Shown: positions 1-7,135, counted from the first letter of the stretch. The stretch is 9,051 bases of DNA from Peptacetobacter sp900539645 (GCF_047807365.1 NZ_JBLOUI010000062.1:1-9051); one strand, 5' to 3'. Numbers and translations: made by a program. Notes: generated by a model not told the origin, from the sequence alone.

Positions 1-25
1 TAATTGTGGAGCTAAATTTGAATAC

Positions 26-55
26 AAAAAAACTGACAACCGTTAGGTGTCAGTT
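26..55 (-). terminator. Minus-strand terminator-like hairpin
   Basis: AACTGAC (31-37) pairs with GTCAGTT (49-55). ACC (39-41) pairs with GGT (46-48) around a GTTA loop, leaving A38 bulged. The run of A at 26-32 becomes a T-run on the minus strand directly after the hairpin, so it would end transcription moving leftward. No convincing gene on the minus strand ends here inside the window, so the role is uncertain. Confidence 0.45.
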
Positions 56-60
56 AAAGG

Positions 61-109
61 TACTGTCATAAGAACACCTTTTAAAGGTGTTCTATGGCAG
101 TATTTTTTT
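61..109 (+). terminator. Strong rho-independent terminator of the upstream unit
   Basis: TACTGTCAT (61-69) pairs with ATGGCAGTA (94-102, one G-T wobble). After a bulged A70, AGAACACCT (71-79) pairs with AGGTGTTCT (85-93) around a TTTAA loop. Seven T residues (103-109) follow. This is a textbook intrinsic terminator reading rightward. It must serve a gene left of the window; secG or another gene often found before rnr would be a guess. Confidence 0.85.
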
Positions 110-354
110 ATCTTAAAATTATTTAAAATATTTATGATAAAATATATTAATATCCAACAATATGTTATATAATATTGAGAAATAACAAAATAAACAATAA
201 ATAAAAAAATTCTCAAAAAATTTAATAAAACAAACAAAATAACACAGATTTAGCCTAAAAAAAGTAAATAAGGTGTATAATATAGTAAACATCAATAAAG
301 ATATATATGTAGTAAATAATATAAATTTAGAGAAAAAAAGAAGGAGGTATAACT
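110..354 (+). other. AT-rich intergenic region and rnr leader
   Basis: About 245 bases of AT-rich DNA lie between the upstream terminator and rnr. The only recognisable signals are a TATAAT at 276-281 and the rnr ribosome binding site AAGGAGGT at 341-348. A hydrophobic 64-residue reading frame on the minus strand (43-237) crosses both terminator hairpins and has no ribosome binding site. I treat it as chance. Confidence 0.6.
276..281 (+). promoter_or_regulatory. Probable -10 element of rnr
   Basis: TATAAT matches the consensus exactly and is preceded by GTG, which resembles an extended -10. No convincing -35 lies 16-18 bases upstream (GCCTAA at 17). Transcription would start near 288, leaving a leader of about 67 bases before the rnr start. 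This is the only -10 match I favour in the region, but AT-rich DNA yields such matches by chance. Confidence 0.45.
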
Positions 355-2487
355 ATGATACCTGGATTAAAAGAACAATTAGTAGGTTTAATAAACGAAC
401 CTGGATATGTTCCACTAAAAATGGAAGAACTAGCAAAAATATTTGACATACACACATCAGAAAGACCAATGTTCTACAACTTCATAGAAGAATTAGAGCA
501 GGATGGATATGTAGTTAGAACTAAAAAGAATAAAATAATGTCTGCAGAACAGGCAGGACTTTTTGTTGGAAAGTTTGTTGCACACGAAAAAGGATTTGGA
601 TTTGTTGAATCAGATGAAGAATTTGTTCAGGATTTATTCATTCCAGCGGACTATGTAGAAACTGCAATGCATGGAGATAGGGTAGTCGCTGAGGTTGTAA
701 AGGAAGCGACTGATGAAAGAAGAGCAGAAGGGAAAATACTTAGAATAGTTAAGAGAGAAATAACTGAGGTTGTAGGTACTTTCCAGAAATGCGATGCTAG
801 ATTTGCGTTTGTCGTTCCAGATAGCAAAAGACTTACAAAAGACGTATACGTTCCAAAATCAGGATTTAACGGTGCAACTACTGGGGACAAAGTTGTCTGC
901 AAGATAACTTTATATCCAAGAGCTGGCAAAAAACCAGAAGGAGTTGTAACTGAAGTTATAGGGAAAAAGGGAGATAGATACGTTGAAATAGACTCTATTG
1001 TAAGGGCAAATAATTTACCTGATGATTTCCCTAAAAAAGTTCAGAGAGAGGCAGAACAGATAACTGCTCCAACAGAGGCTGATTTTGAAGGAAGACTTGA
1101 TTTAAGAGATTGGAATATATTCACAATAGACGGTGACGACGCTAAGGATTTAGACGATGCTGTTTCTGTTGAAAAATTAAAAAATGGAAACTACAAACTT
1201 GGGGTACATATAGCAGATGTAAGCCATTATGTAACTGAAGGCAGCAAAATAGACAAAGAAGCTCTAAAAAGAGCAACTTCTGTTTATCTAGTAGATAAGG
1301 TAATTCCAATGCTTCCAAAGGAATTATCTAACGGTGTTTGCAGTTTAAATCGGGGCGAAGATAAACTTGCACTTTCTGTAATAATGGAAATAGATAGACA
1401 TGGTACTGTTGTGGACCACGATATTAGAGAAACTGTAATAGATTCAAAAGCGAGAATGACTTACACAGAAGTGTCTGACATTCTTGAAAAAAATGACGAA
1501 AAATTATGCAAAACATTTGCTCACTTAGTAGATGATTTTAGAACTGCTGAGGAGCTAGCTAGAATACTTATGGATAAAAGAGATAGAAGAGGTGCAATAG
1601 ACTTCAACTTCCCAGAATCTAAGATAGTACTTGACTCTGAGGGAATTCCCGTTGATATAGAGCCTTACGAAAGAAGAATAGCAAACAGAATGATAGAAGA
1701 ATTCATGCTTGTTACAAATGAAACTGTTGCAGAACACTTCTACTGGTTAACAATGCCATTTGTCTACAGAATTCACGAAAACCCATCTGATGAAAAAATG
1801 GCTACTTTAGGAAAATTCATATCTAGTTTTGGATACAAAGTAAATAATGGAAAAGATGAAGAAGTTCATCCAAAGGCATTACAGACTGTTCTTAAAAAGA
1901 TAGCTGGAAAACCAGAAGAAAGTGCGATAAGTGCGATAATGCTTAGATCTTTAAGACAGGCGAGATATTCTCCAAACTGCGAAGGTCACTTTGGACTTGC
2001 AGCAAAATTCTACTGCCACTTCACTTCTCCAATAAGAAGATATCCTGACCTTCAGATACACAGAATTATAAAAGAAGTGATAAATGGAAGAATGGATAAA
2101 AAAGCAAAGGCTCACTTTGAAGCAGTTGTTTCTTATGCATCAGACCATTCATCTGAACAGGAAAGAGCAGCAGATGTTGCAGAAAGAGAAGTTGACGATT
2201 ACTACAAAGCAGTATACATGGAAAAAAGAATTGGTCAGGAATATGACGGTACTGTTTCTGGAGCTACAAACTTTGGTATATTTGTAGAGCTACCTAGCAG
2301 TGTTGAAGGTCTTGTAAGACTTGCCGATATGGGAGATGACTACTACAATTACGACGAGGAAAACTTCTGTGTTCTTGGAGAAAGAACTAAGAAAATGTAC
2401 AAAATAGGTGACTCTGTAAGAATAAAAGTAGTAAACGTAGATATAGATAGAAAAGAAATAGACTTCAAGATACTTAAAAAATATTAA
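355..2487 (+). CDS. rnr: Ribonuclease R (3'-5' exoribonuclease)
   Basis: RNase R degrades RNA processively from the 3' end to nucleoside monophosphates, including structured RNA, and with SmpB-tmRNA removes faulty mRNAs after ribosome rescue. The 710 residues show the full family layout: an N-terminal winged-helix region (about 1-65), two cold-shock OB domains (about 68-130 and 140-205; GFGFVES is typical), the RNB catalytic domain (about 240-600) and a C-terminal S1 domain (about 629-708). The metal-binding aspartates D259, D265, D267 and D268 sit in TIDGDDAKDLDDA. The base-stacking tyrosine is probably Y292 (HIADVSHY), and the active-site arginines lie in TSPIRRYPD (R561/R562). There is no long lysine-rich tail like that of E. 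coli RNase R, in line with the shorter Gram-positive enzymes. The start is set by AAGGAGGT six bases upstream. The next gene follows after 38 bases with no terminator, so the two are probably cotranscribed. Family assignment is very secure. Confidence 0.97.
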   Translation: MIPGLKEQLVGLINEPGYVPLKMEELAKIFDIHTSERPMFYNFIEELEQDGYVVRTKKNKIMSAEQAGLFVGKFVAHEKGFGFVESDEEFVQDLFIPADYVETAMHGDRVVAEVVKEATDERRAEGKILRIVKREITEVVGTFQKCDARFAFVVPDSKRLTKDVYVPKSGFNGATTGDKVVCKITLYPRAGKKPEGVVTEVIGKKGDRYVEIDSIVRANNLPDDFPKKVQREAEQITAPTEADFEGRLDLRDWNIFTIDGDDAKDLDDAVSVEKLKNGNYKLGVHIADVSHYVTEGSKIDKEALKRATSVYLVDKVIPMLPKELSNGVCSLNRGEDKLALSVIMEIDRHGTVVDHDIRETVIDSKARMTYTEVSDILEKNDEKLCKTFAHLVDDFRTAEELARILMDKRDRRGAIDFNFPESKIVLDSEGIPVDIEPYERRIANRMIEEFMLVTNETVAEHFYWLTMPFVYRIHENPSDEKMATLGKFISSFGYKVNNGKDEEVHPKALQTVLKKIAGKPEESAISAIMLRSLRQARYSPNCEGHFGLAAKFYCHFTSPIRRYPDLQIHRIIKEVINGRMDKKAKAHFEAVVSYASDHSSEQERAADVAEREVDDYYKAVYMEKRIGQEYDGTVSGATNFGIFVELPSSVEGLVRLADMGDDYYNYDEENFCVLGERTKKMYKIGDSVRIKVVNVDIDRKEIDFKILKKY

Positions 2488-2511
2488 GGATATACGCATA
2501 TTAATTTGTTC

Positions 2512-2519
2512 TGGAGGTG
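2512..2519 (+). promoter_or_regulatory. Ribosome binding site that fixes a TTG start
   Basis: TGGAGGTG matches the end of 16S rRNA well and lies eight bases (from GGAGG) before TTG at 2526. The in-frame GTG at 2517-2519 would give the longest reading frame, but it is part of the ribosome binding site itself and cannot be the start. TTG at 2526 is therefore the likely initiation codon. Confidence 0.75.
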
Positions 2520-2525
2520 TTTGAG

Positions 2526-3914
2526 TTGATTTCAGAAAATGGCAACCTACTAAAAAAATTAATAAAAGATGGAAGACCTGTATCGGAAGCTTCTAAGGAA
2601 AATTCAAAATCTATAGAATCTGAGTATCTAAAAAATAGATTGAAAATATCTAAATTCGACGTGAGCGAATTTGGGATAGATGAAGAATTTGACGAGAGAA
2701 TAATTAAAGAAGCGTGCAGGCTTTCTGATGAACGAATTGAATACGAAATTAATAAAAGAGTTGATTTGAGGGATTTAAAAACTTTTACAATAGATGGGAA
2801 AGAGTCAAAGGATTTGGACGATGCAATAAGTATTAATAAAAATTTTAATGGGAATTATATTTTGGGCGTTCATATTGCAGATGTGAGCCATTATGTGAGA
2901 GAGTATAGCTGTATAGATAAAATGGCTAGAAGAAGGGCTACATCTGTATACCTTAATGATAGAGTTATTCCAATGCTTCCACCAGAGATTTCAAATGGAA
3001 TATGTAGCTTAAATCAAGGTGAGGAGAAGCTTACTTTGTCAGTATTTATGGAAATTGATAAGCATGGAAGAACTGTAAACCATTGGATTTGTGAAAGTGT
3101 GATAGCATCTCATCTAAGAACAAATTACGATGATGTATCGGATATAATTGAAAAAAAAGATACTAAATTAATTGAAAAATATAGAGATTTTTTGGAGGAT
3201 TTTTATGAATCTGACAAACTTGCAAATATTTTAAGGGAGAAGAGAATAAAAAGAGGAGCTTTAAGTTTTGATACTCCGGAAAAGAGGGTTATTTTGGACG
3301 AAAATAGAATTCCAATAGACCTTATTACAGAAGAGAGAAGGGCAGCAAATATTATAATCGAGGAATTTATGATTGTTGCCAATGAAACTGTAGCAAAGCA
3401 TTTTATAAATGAGGAAATTCCTTTTATTTATCGAATTCTAGAAAATCCTCATAGAAATAAAAATAAAGTTCCTTCTACATTCGTAACTACTTATGATTTG
3501 GGACTTAGAGAAATTGAGTTAGACGAAATAACACCTTTAGATATTCAGAGAATGATAAACAGCGTTCCAGATGAAGGTGTTGAGGAGCTTTTGAAGTGTA
3601 TAGTGAGAAAGGCAAATAGACAAGCGAGATATTCTAGCTCTTGCACAGAACACTACACACTTGCTACAGACTGTTATTGTCACTTTACTTCACCTATCAG
3701 AAGATATCCTGATCTTCAAATTCATAGGATAATCAAAGATTATTTGAATGGAAGAATGACAGAAGCTAGAAGACAGCACTATGGAAGTTTTATCGAGGAA
3801 GTAGCTGAAATAAGCACGTTGAAGGCGAGAACTGCAGATAGGGCTGAAAGAGAAGCAGAAAACTATTATAGAAAAATATATAGAGCAATTCAAGAATCGT
3901 ATTTGATGAGATAA
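2526..3914 (+). CDS. RNB-domain-only RNase R paralogue
   Basis: This 462-residue protein aligns by eye with residues of about 215-625 of the RNase R encoded just before it. It is essentially the RNB catalytic domain alone. The winged-helix, both cold-shock OB domains and the S1 domain are missing; a short charged segment (about 1-60) precedes the core. The catalytic set looks intact: D90, D96, D98 and D99 in TIDGKESKDLDDA with the same spacing as in rnr, Y123 in HIADVSHY, and TSPIRRYPD near the C-terminus. It ends about where the S1 domain would begin. There is no internal stop or frameshift over almost 1.4 kb, which argues for selection rather than decay. Codon choice differs from rnr: more TTT, ATT and CGA, and a TTG start, suggesting weaker expression or a separate history. 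It probably shares the rnr transcript. A nuclease with altered substrate range, or a regulator of RNase R, are both possible; neither is shown. Confidence 0.88.
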   Translation: MISENGNLLKKLIKDGRPVSEASKENSKSIESEYLKNRLKISKFDVSEFGIDEEFDERIIKEACRLSDERIEYEINKRVDLRDLKTFTIDGKESKDLDDAISINKNFNGNYILGVHIADVSHYVREYSCIDKMARRRATSVYLNDRVIPMLPPEISNGICSLNQGEEKLTLSVFMEIDKHGRTVNHWICESVIASHLRTNYDDVSDIIEKKDTKLIEKYRDFLEDFYESDKLANILREKRIKRGALSFDTPEKRVILDENRIPIDLITEERRAANIIIEEFMIVANETVAKHFINEEIPFIYRILENPHRNKNKVPSTFVTTYDLGLREIELDEITPLDIQRMINSVPDEGVEELLKCIVRKANRQARYSSSCTEHYTLATDCYCHFTSPIRRYPDLQIHRIIKDYLNGRMTEARRQHYGSFIEEVAEISTLKARTADRAEREAENYYRKIYRAIQESYLMR

Positions 3915-3930
3915 ATAAAAATTTATATGT

Positions 3931-4080
3931 TAATAACTATCAGGGATTGAAGTCATAGACAAACTCCTCTCCAGCTTCGACGTGTGTACAAATAAAAAGC
4001 TTTGTTATAAAATTTCCTCACGTCTCCAGATTGTCGAGAGCGTTTTGTCTATGAACTTCAATCCACCAAGTTAGTTATTA
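3931..4080. other. Large imperfect inverted repeat, candidate structured RNA or mobile hairpin
   Basis: The outer arms TAATAACTA (3931-3939) and TAGTTATTA (4072-4080) are complementary. After a small internal loop, 3944-3963 pairs with 4044-4064 over 20 base pairs with one bulged base (A4055). Inside, CTCTC (3967-3971) pairs with GAGAG (4036-4040) and GACGTG (3979-3984) with CACGTC (4019-4024). ACAAA (3988-3992) can pair with TTTGT (4001-4005) near the tip. The inner part also contains a direct repeat, TCTCCAG followed by TCGA, at about 3968-3980 and 4023-4037. The interior is clearly richer in G and C than the flanks. There is no T-run after it, so it is not a simple terminator. It could be a structured small RNA (a long stem with a central bubble, 6S-like in shape only), a MITE-like hairpin, or an RNA-processing site. 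I recognise no known family. Confidence 0.7.
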
Positions 4081-4147
4081 TTCCTATAAAATTTGATTTG
4101 AACAGAGCCTATGATTAACTGTTGTAATATTTTAATTTTATTATATT

Positions 4148-4182
4148 AAAAAGACCATTAGCAAAATGCAATGGTCTTTTTT
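4148..4182. terminator. Bidirectional rho-independent terminator
   Basis: AAAAAGACCATT (4148-4159) pairs with AATGGTCTTTTT (4170-4181). GCA and TGC extend the stem around an AAA loop, with A4160 bulged. T residues follow on the plus strand, and the A-run gives T residues on the minus strand. It can stop the rnr unit from the left and azlCD from the right, although it lies about 80 bases past the end of azlD. Confidence 0.85.
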
Positions 4183-4262
4183 GTTTAAAATGAATTTTTG
4201 AAATTTAGTCTATATTTTTATCCCAAAATGGCTTTTTATAAAATTTATCTATTAGCCATTAT

Positions 4263-4586
4263 TTAAAGTATTGTTGAGAAAAGCAATATACTTGCAACAC
4301 CAACGACTAAAGATATTGTTATAGATTTGAATTTTGCAGCTACAGGTATTAGTACAAGTAGTGCTAGTATTTTGGGATTTGCAAGTGTCATAAATAGTGC
4401 ATCGTCTTTGAAGAATACGTCTTTTGCAACTAGTGCGCTAAGCATTGCAACTGGAACGAATTTTAATACTTCTTTTAACCAATTTGGCATTTCTTTATCT
4501 GCAAATAGAAGAAGTGGAAGTACTCTTGGAACGTATGTAACTGCGCCCATTCCGAGGCAAACTAATAATATTGACATACTACTCAT
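4263..4586 (-). CDS. azlD: AzlD-family branched-chain amino acid transport subunit
   Basis: A small hydrophobic membrane protein of 107 residues with about four predicted membrane segments, the usual size for AzlD. The N-terminal TYVPRVLPLLLF stretch and the following PNWLKEVLKFVPVAMLSAL segment fit the AzlD pattern. AzlD is the small partner of AzlC; the related BrnFE pair exports branched-chain amino acids and methionine, while the substrate here is not shown. Its ATG overlaps the end of azlC by eight bases (ATGAGTAG), so the two are translationally coupled. It is the last gene of the operon; the nearest terminator downstream is the bidirectional hairpin at 4148-4182. Confidence 0.9.
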   Translation of the reverse strand: MSSMSILLVCLGMGAVTYVPRVLPLLLFADKEMPNWLKEVLKFVPVAMLSALVAKDVFFKDDALFMTLANPKILALLVLIPVAAKFKSITISLVVGVASILLFSTIL

Positions 4587-5304
4587 CTACCACAACTCCT
4601 TTCTTTTCTTCTGAAACTTTTAATATTTTTTCAATTATAAGCCCTGATGAACAAGCTATTATAGGTGCAACAACCATTATTAAACTACTCTGAGTTATGC
4701 TGTAAAGTACTATAAATGATAAAATTGAAATAATTGCCACTAAAACATACACAAAGTTTTTAATTGCGCCCATTATCATAGTTGTAAATAGAGCTGTTAT
4801 TATAAATCCTGAGATATATGTGTCTATGCTGATGAAGTTTCCTAAGAAAGATCCTGAGCAAAAACTGATTAACCAAATAGCTAGACATAAGTAATTTACA
4901 AGCATTGCTCGTGTATCATCCCAGTTTGTAGATATGTATTTTTCGTAGTTTACTGCAAAAGTTTCATCAGTTAAACCTAGTCCAAAAGGAAGTATGTATT
5001 TCGGACTTTTATTTTTTATAACCATATTTAAGTTTGAACTCATTAAGAAATGTCTTAGGTTGATGATAAATGTAGTTATTATTATTGAAGTAACTGGTGC
5101 TCTAGAAGCTATCATTGAAGCTGCTATATACTGAGCACTTCCACCGAAAACTAATAACGACATAAGGAATATAAAGAATAAATTTAATCCTGCTGCATTT
5201 AATAAAATACCACCAACTAATCCAATTGGAACATAGGCGATAAAAATTGGTATAGACGCACGAAAAGCATCTCTGAACGCATCCTTGTTCACAGACTTAA
5301 ACAT
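4579..5304 (-). CDS. azlC: AzlC-family branched-chain amino acid permease/exporter subunit
   Basis: A 241-residue membrane protein of typical AzlC length. The family signature is clear: AYVPIGLVGGIL and a GLN segment, then LLVFGGSAQYIAASMIA (about residues 50-66), TTFIINLRHFLMSSNL (about 78-93) and GLTDETFAV (about 109-117). AzlC and AzlD together form an inner-membrane exporter that relieves excess valine, leucine, isoleucine or analogues in characterised relatives. Transport of the same substrates here is an inference. The start is supported by AGGATGA seven bases upstream (5312-5318 on the minus strand). It is the first gene of a two-gene operon facing against rnr. AzlBCD of Bacillus is controlled by an Lrp-type repressor, but no such gene is visible here. 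Confidence 0.93.
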   Translation of the reverse strand: MFKSVNKDAFRDAFRASIPIFIAYVPIGLVGGILLNAAGLNLFFIFLMSLLVFGGSAQYIAASMIASRAPVTSIIITTFIINLRHFLMSSNLNMVIKNKSPKYILPFGLGLTDETFAVNYEKYISTNWDDTRAMLVNYLCLAIWLISFCSGSFLGNFISIDTYISGFIITALFTTMIMGAIKNFVYVLVAIISILSFIVLYSITQSSLIMVVAPIIACSSGLIIEKILKVSEEKKGVVVDE

Positions 5305-5357
5305 AAAAAAATCATCCTTTCTTTATTTAACAAATTTCTAACAATCTAACCACCTAT

Positions 5358-5386
5358 ATTATATAGTAAAATAGAGGAAAATGAAA
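5358..5386 (-). promoter_or_regulatory. Candidate azlCD promoter
   Basis: On the minus strand TATAAT (5363-5358) lies about 53 bases before the azlC start. TTTCAT (5386-5381) sits 17 bases further upstream as a poor -35. The -10 is exact and the -35 is weak, so an activator or a different start site is possible. Confidence 0.4.
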
Positions 5387-5491
5387 GAGATTCGAGTATA
5401 TTATTCAATTAATATGCTTAACATAATAACAAAGTATTGCAAATTTTTATTTGCCACTTTTAGAAGAGAGTAAATTTATAAAAGATTAAAT

Positions 5492-5524
5492 AAAAAGGAC
5501 TATTGCAAATAATTGCAACAGTCC
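5492..5524 (-). terminator. Terminator of the AIM24-family gene
   Basis: GGACT (5497-5501) pairs with AGTCC (5520-5524). After one mismatch, TTGCAA (5503-5508) pairs with TTGCAA (5513-5518) around ATAA. The A-run at 5492-5496 is a T-run on the minus strand. It starts nine bases after the stop codon of the 5534-6355 gene and also insulates azlC. Confidence 0.88.
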
Positions 5525-5533
5525 AGCTTTTTA

Positions 5534-6355
5534 TTAATCTATTTCATTATTATCCATGCCTGAGTTTCCTGGCATTATTCCATATCCAAATTCTCTGTAG
5601 ATTGAAGATGTTGGAGCTAACCAAACTTTACCAGTTCCAGTGTAAGTATTTAAGAATCCTTCACCGCTCATTGCAGATTTGAACAGTGATTTCTGAGATT
5701 TAGTAACAGTGAAATTAACAGATGCAGTTCTAGCAAATGAGAAGTCGCCGTCAACTTTTAATTCTTCAGTTCCGTCAAGTTCGTATTCTACGATTTCATT
5801 TTTAGGAATAGATAATTCTAGTACTAATACTCCTGTTCCAGAAACCCGTAGCTGGAAAATTCCTTCACCACCAAGTACAGCAGAAGAAACATTTTTCTGA
5901 GAAGCTGCTTTTAATTCAAGTGAGTCAGAGCAGCAGTAGAATACACCTTTATCTATTATAATTGTTTCGTTGTTTAATTCCATGAAGTAGTAGTGCTTGA
6001 AAGATGGCTCTAAGTAGATTTCGCCACTTCCTTTGTATGAAGGTTTAACTAAAGATTCACTAGTTAGTGCACCAGAGATACCTTTTTTGAAAAATCCTCC
6101 AACACCGCCCATTTTTGTATCAGAAACAAAGTTACCTTTAGAGTAGTAAAGAGCACCGGCTTCTGTTTTTATTGATGAATTGTTTAATTTTATTCTAACT
6201 ATTCTCGATTTTAGTCCTGATTGTTTTGCAAAGTATAGCGCCATTGCCATAGCAGGATCTGAAGCACCATCTAAATTATCGAATTCAAGTACTTCAAAAG
6301 TAGAGTATCCGTCGCTTACACTTTCAATAACTTTCATTTTTTCTTTTAAATCCAT
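5534..6355 (-). CDS. AIM24-family (TIGR00266-like) beta-rich protein of unknown function
   Basis: The 273-residue protein matches the AIM24 family, named after a yeast mitochondrial protein but widespread in bacteria. Its biochemical role in bacteria is not established. It has no signal peptide or membrane segment and is built of short glycine-rich beta repeats: YKGSGEIYLEPS (107-118), GGEGIFQLRVSGTGVLVLELS (about 162-182) and SGEGFLNTYTGTGKVWLAPTS (about 230-250). A flexible glycine-rich segment (GGVGGFFKKGISGAL, 83-97) is typical of the family. I start it at ATG 6355 because AAGGGGG (6364-6370, minus strand) lies eight bases upstream. A longer frame to 6436 would add 27 residues with no ribosome binding site and would begin next to the predicted transcription start. 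It is a single-gene unit with its own promoter and terminator, divergent from smpB. Confidence 0.88.
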   Translation of the reverse strand: MDLKEKMKVIESVSDGYSTFEVLEFDNLDGASDPAMAMALYFAKQSGLKSRIVRIKLNNSSIKTEAGALYYSKGNFVSDTKMGGVGGFFKKGISGALTSESLVKPSYKGSGEIYLEPSFKHYYFMELNNETIIIDKGVFYCCSDSLELKAASQKNVSSAVLGGEGIFQLRVSGTGVLVLELSIPKNEIVEYELDGTEELKVDGDFSFARTASVNFTVTKSQKSLFKSAMSGEGFLNTYTGTGKVWLAPTSSIYREFGYGIMPGNSGMDNNEID

Positions 6356-6449
6356 ATAATCAACCCCCTTCAAGAGTTTGGAAAAATAATTTTTTTGCTT
6401 ATAAAATAGCGGAATAAATACTGAAAATTCTATCAATATTTATACTTTA

Positions 6450-6478
6450 ATTATATTATATTTTGTTTTGCTGATAAA
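6450..6478 (-). promoter_or_regulatory. Candidate promoter of the AIM24-family gene
   Basis: On the minus strand TATAAT (6455-6450) is preceded after 17 bases by TTTATC (6478-6473). A second overlapping TATAAT lies at 6460-6455. The predicted leader is about 88 bases, longer than usual, so a site nearer the gene remains possible. Confidence 0.45.
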
Positions 6479-6603
6479 GATTTTTATTTATCATTGAAAA
6501 AAAATTTTGCAAATTGATGACTTTAAATTGGAGATTTAAAAATTTGAAATCATTAAAAAATTAGCGTAGTTAGTTTTAATTAAAAATAAATTTTCTTAAA
6601 TAA

Positions 6604-6632
6604 TTGACACAAATTTTTTGTTGTGATATAGT
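6604..6632 (+). promoter_or_regulatory. smpB promoter, near consensus
   Basis: TTGACA (6604-6609) and TATAGT (6627-6632) are separated by exactly 17 bases, an almost perfect housekeeping sigma-A promoter. Transcription would start near 6639, giving a leader of about 37 bases with AAGGTGA before the smpB ATG. Confidence 0.85.
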
Positions 6633-6675
6633 ATAAGTTAGCTTAAAAGTATTTTTGTGAAGAAGGTGAGAAGAT

Positions 6676-7131
6676 ATGGCAGGAGTAAAGGTACTTGCGA
6701 CTAATAAAAAAGCTAGACATGAGTTCTTTATAGAGGAAACTTATGAGTGTGGTATAGAATTAAAAGGAACAGAAGTTAAGTCTATCAGACGGGGTAGAGT
6801 CAATCTAAAAGAAGGATACTGCTCAGTTGATAATGGCGAAGTATTTATGAAGCAGGTTCACATAAGTCCTTATGAACAGGGAAATATCTTCAATGTCGAT
6901 CCTCTTAGAGTTAGAAAACTACTTCTTCATAAACATGAGATAAGAAAACTTATCGGTGCAACTACTGTTAAGGGATACTCATTAGTTCCTTTAAGTATGT
7001 ATTTAAAAAATGGTAGGGTTAAGGTTGAAATAGCTCTAGCAAAAGGTAAGAAATTATACGATAAACGTCAGGATCTTGCTAAGAAAGATGCTAAGAGACG
7101 TATAGAAAGAGAAATGACAGGTAAATATTAA
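6676..7131 (+). CDS. smpB: SsrA-binding protein SmpB
   Basis: SmpB binds the tRNA-like domain of tmRNA and places it in the A site of stalled ribosomes, starting trans-translation. The 151 residues are the usual family length. Conserved blocks are visible: NKKARHEFFIEETYECGIEL (10-29), GTEVKSIRRGRVNLKEGY (31-48), the HISPYEQGN segment (62-70), and LVPLSMYLKNGRVKVEIALAKGKK (103-126). The basic C-terminal tail (about 127-147, KRQDLAKKDAKRRIER) becomes helical in the mRNA channel in characterised homologues. AAGGTGA six to seven bases upstream supports the ATG. Its RNA partner ssrA lies 153 bases downstream on the same strand. No clear terminator separates them, so part of the tmRNA supply may come from the smpB promoter. 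Confidence 0.97.
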   Translation: MAGVKVLATNKKARHEFFIEETYECGIELKGTEVKSIRRGRVNLKEGYCSVDNGEVFMKQVHISPYEQGNIFNVDPLRVRKLLLHKHEIRKLIGATTVKGYSLVPLSMYLKNGRVKVEIALAKGKKLYDKRQDLAKKDAKRRIEREMTGKY

Positions 7132-7135
7132 TTAT

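Larger units (their letters stand above)
3915..4262. other. Convergent intergenic region
   Basis: This 348-base gap lies between the RNB paralogue (+) and azlD (-). It holds the large inverted repeat at 3931-4080, an AT-rich spacer (4081-4147), a bidirectional terminator (4148-4182) and the 3' untranslated part of azlD. I found no convincing coding sequence in it. Confidence 0.7.
6356..6675. other. Divergent intergenic region
   Basis: About 320 AT-rich bases between the AIM24-family gene and smpB carry back-to-back promoters and two leaders. Beyond the promoter elements and ribosome binding sites listed separately, I see no gene or strong hairpin. Confidence 0.6.

Noticed and set aside
43..237. 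A 64-residue hydrophobic reading frame on the minus strand
   Set aside because: It crosses both terminator hairpins, has no ribosome binding site, and its composition is what AT-rich noise gives.
651..929. A 92-residue minus-strand frame inside rnr
   Set aside because: It is antisense to a securely identified RNase R domain and has no initiation signal; a shadow frame.
3944..4064. CRISPR repeat or 6S RNA at the large inverted repeat
   Set aside because: There is only one copy of each arm and they are inverted, so it is not an array; 6S RNA is suggested only by general shape, with no sequence motif I can recognise.
4327..4614. A 95-residue plus-strand frame over azlD
   Set aside because: It is the complement of two clear membrane-protein genes; its serine and asparagine richness is the usual shadow of hydrophobic codons.
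5369..5386. CodY box before azlC
   Set aside because: Only one half of the consensus (ATTTTC) is present; the other half does not match.
6356..6436. 27-residue N-terminal extension of the AIM24-family protein
   Set aside because: There is no ribosome binding site at 6436, while a strong one precedes ATG 6355; the extra residues do not resemble the family.
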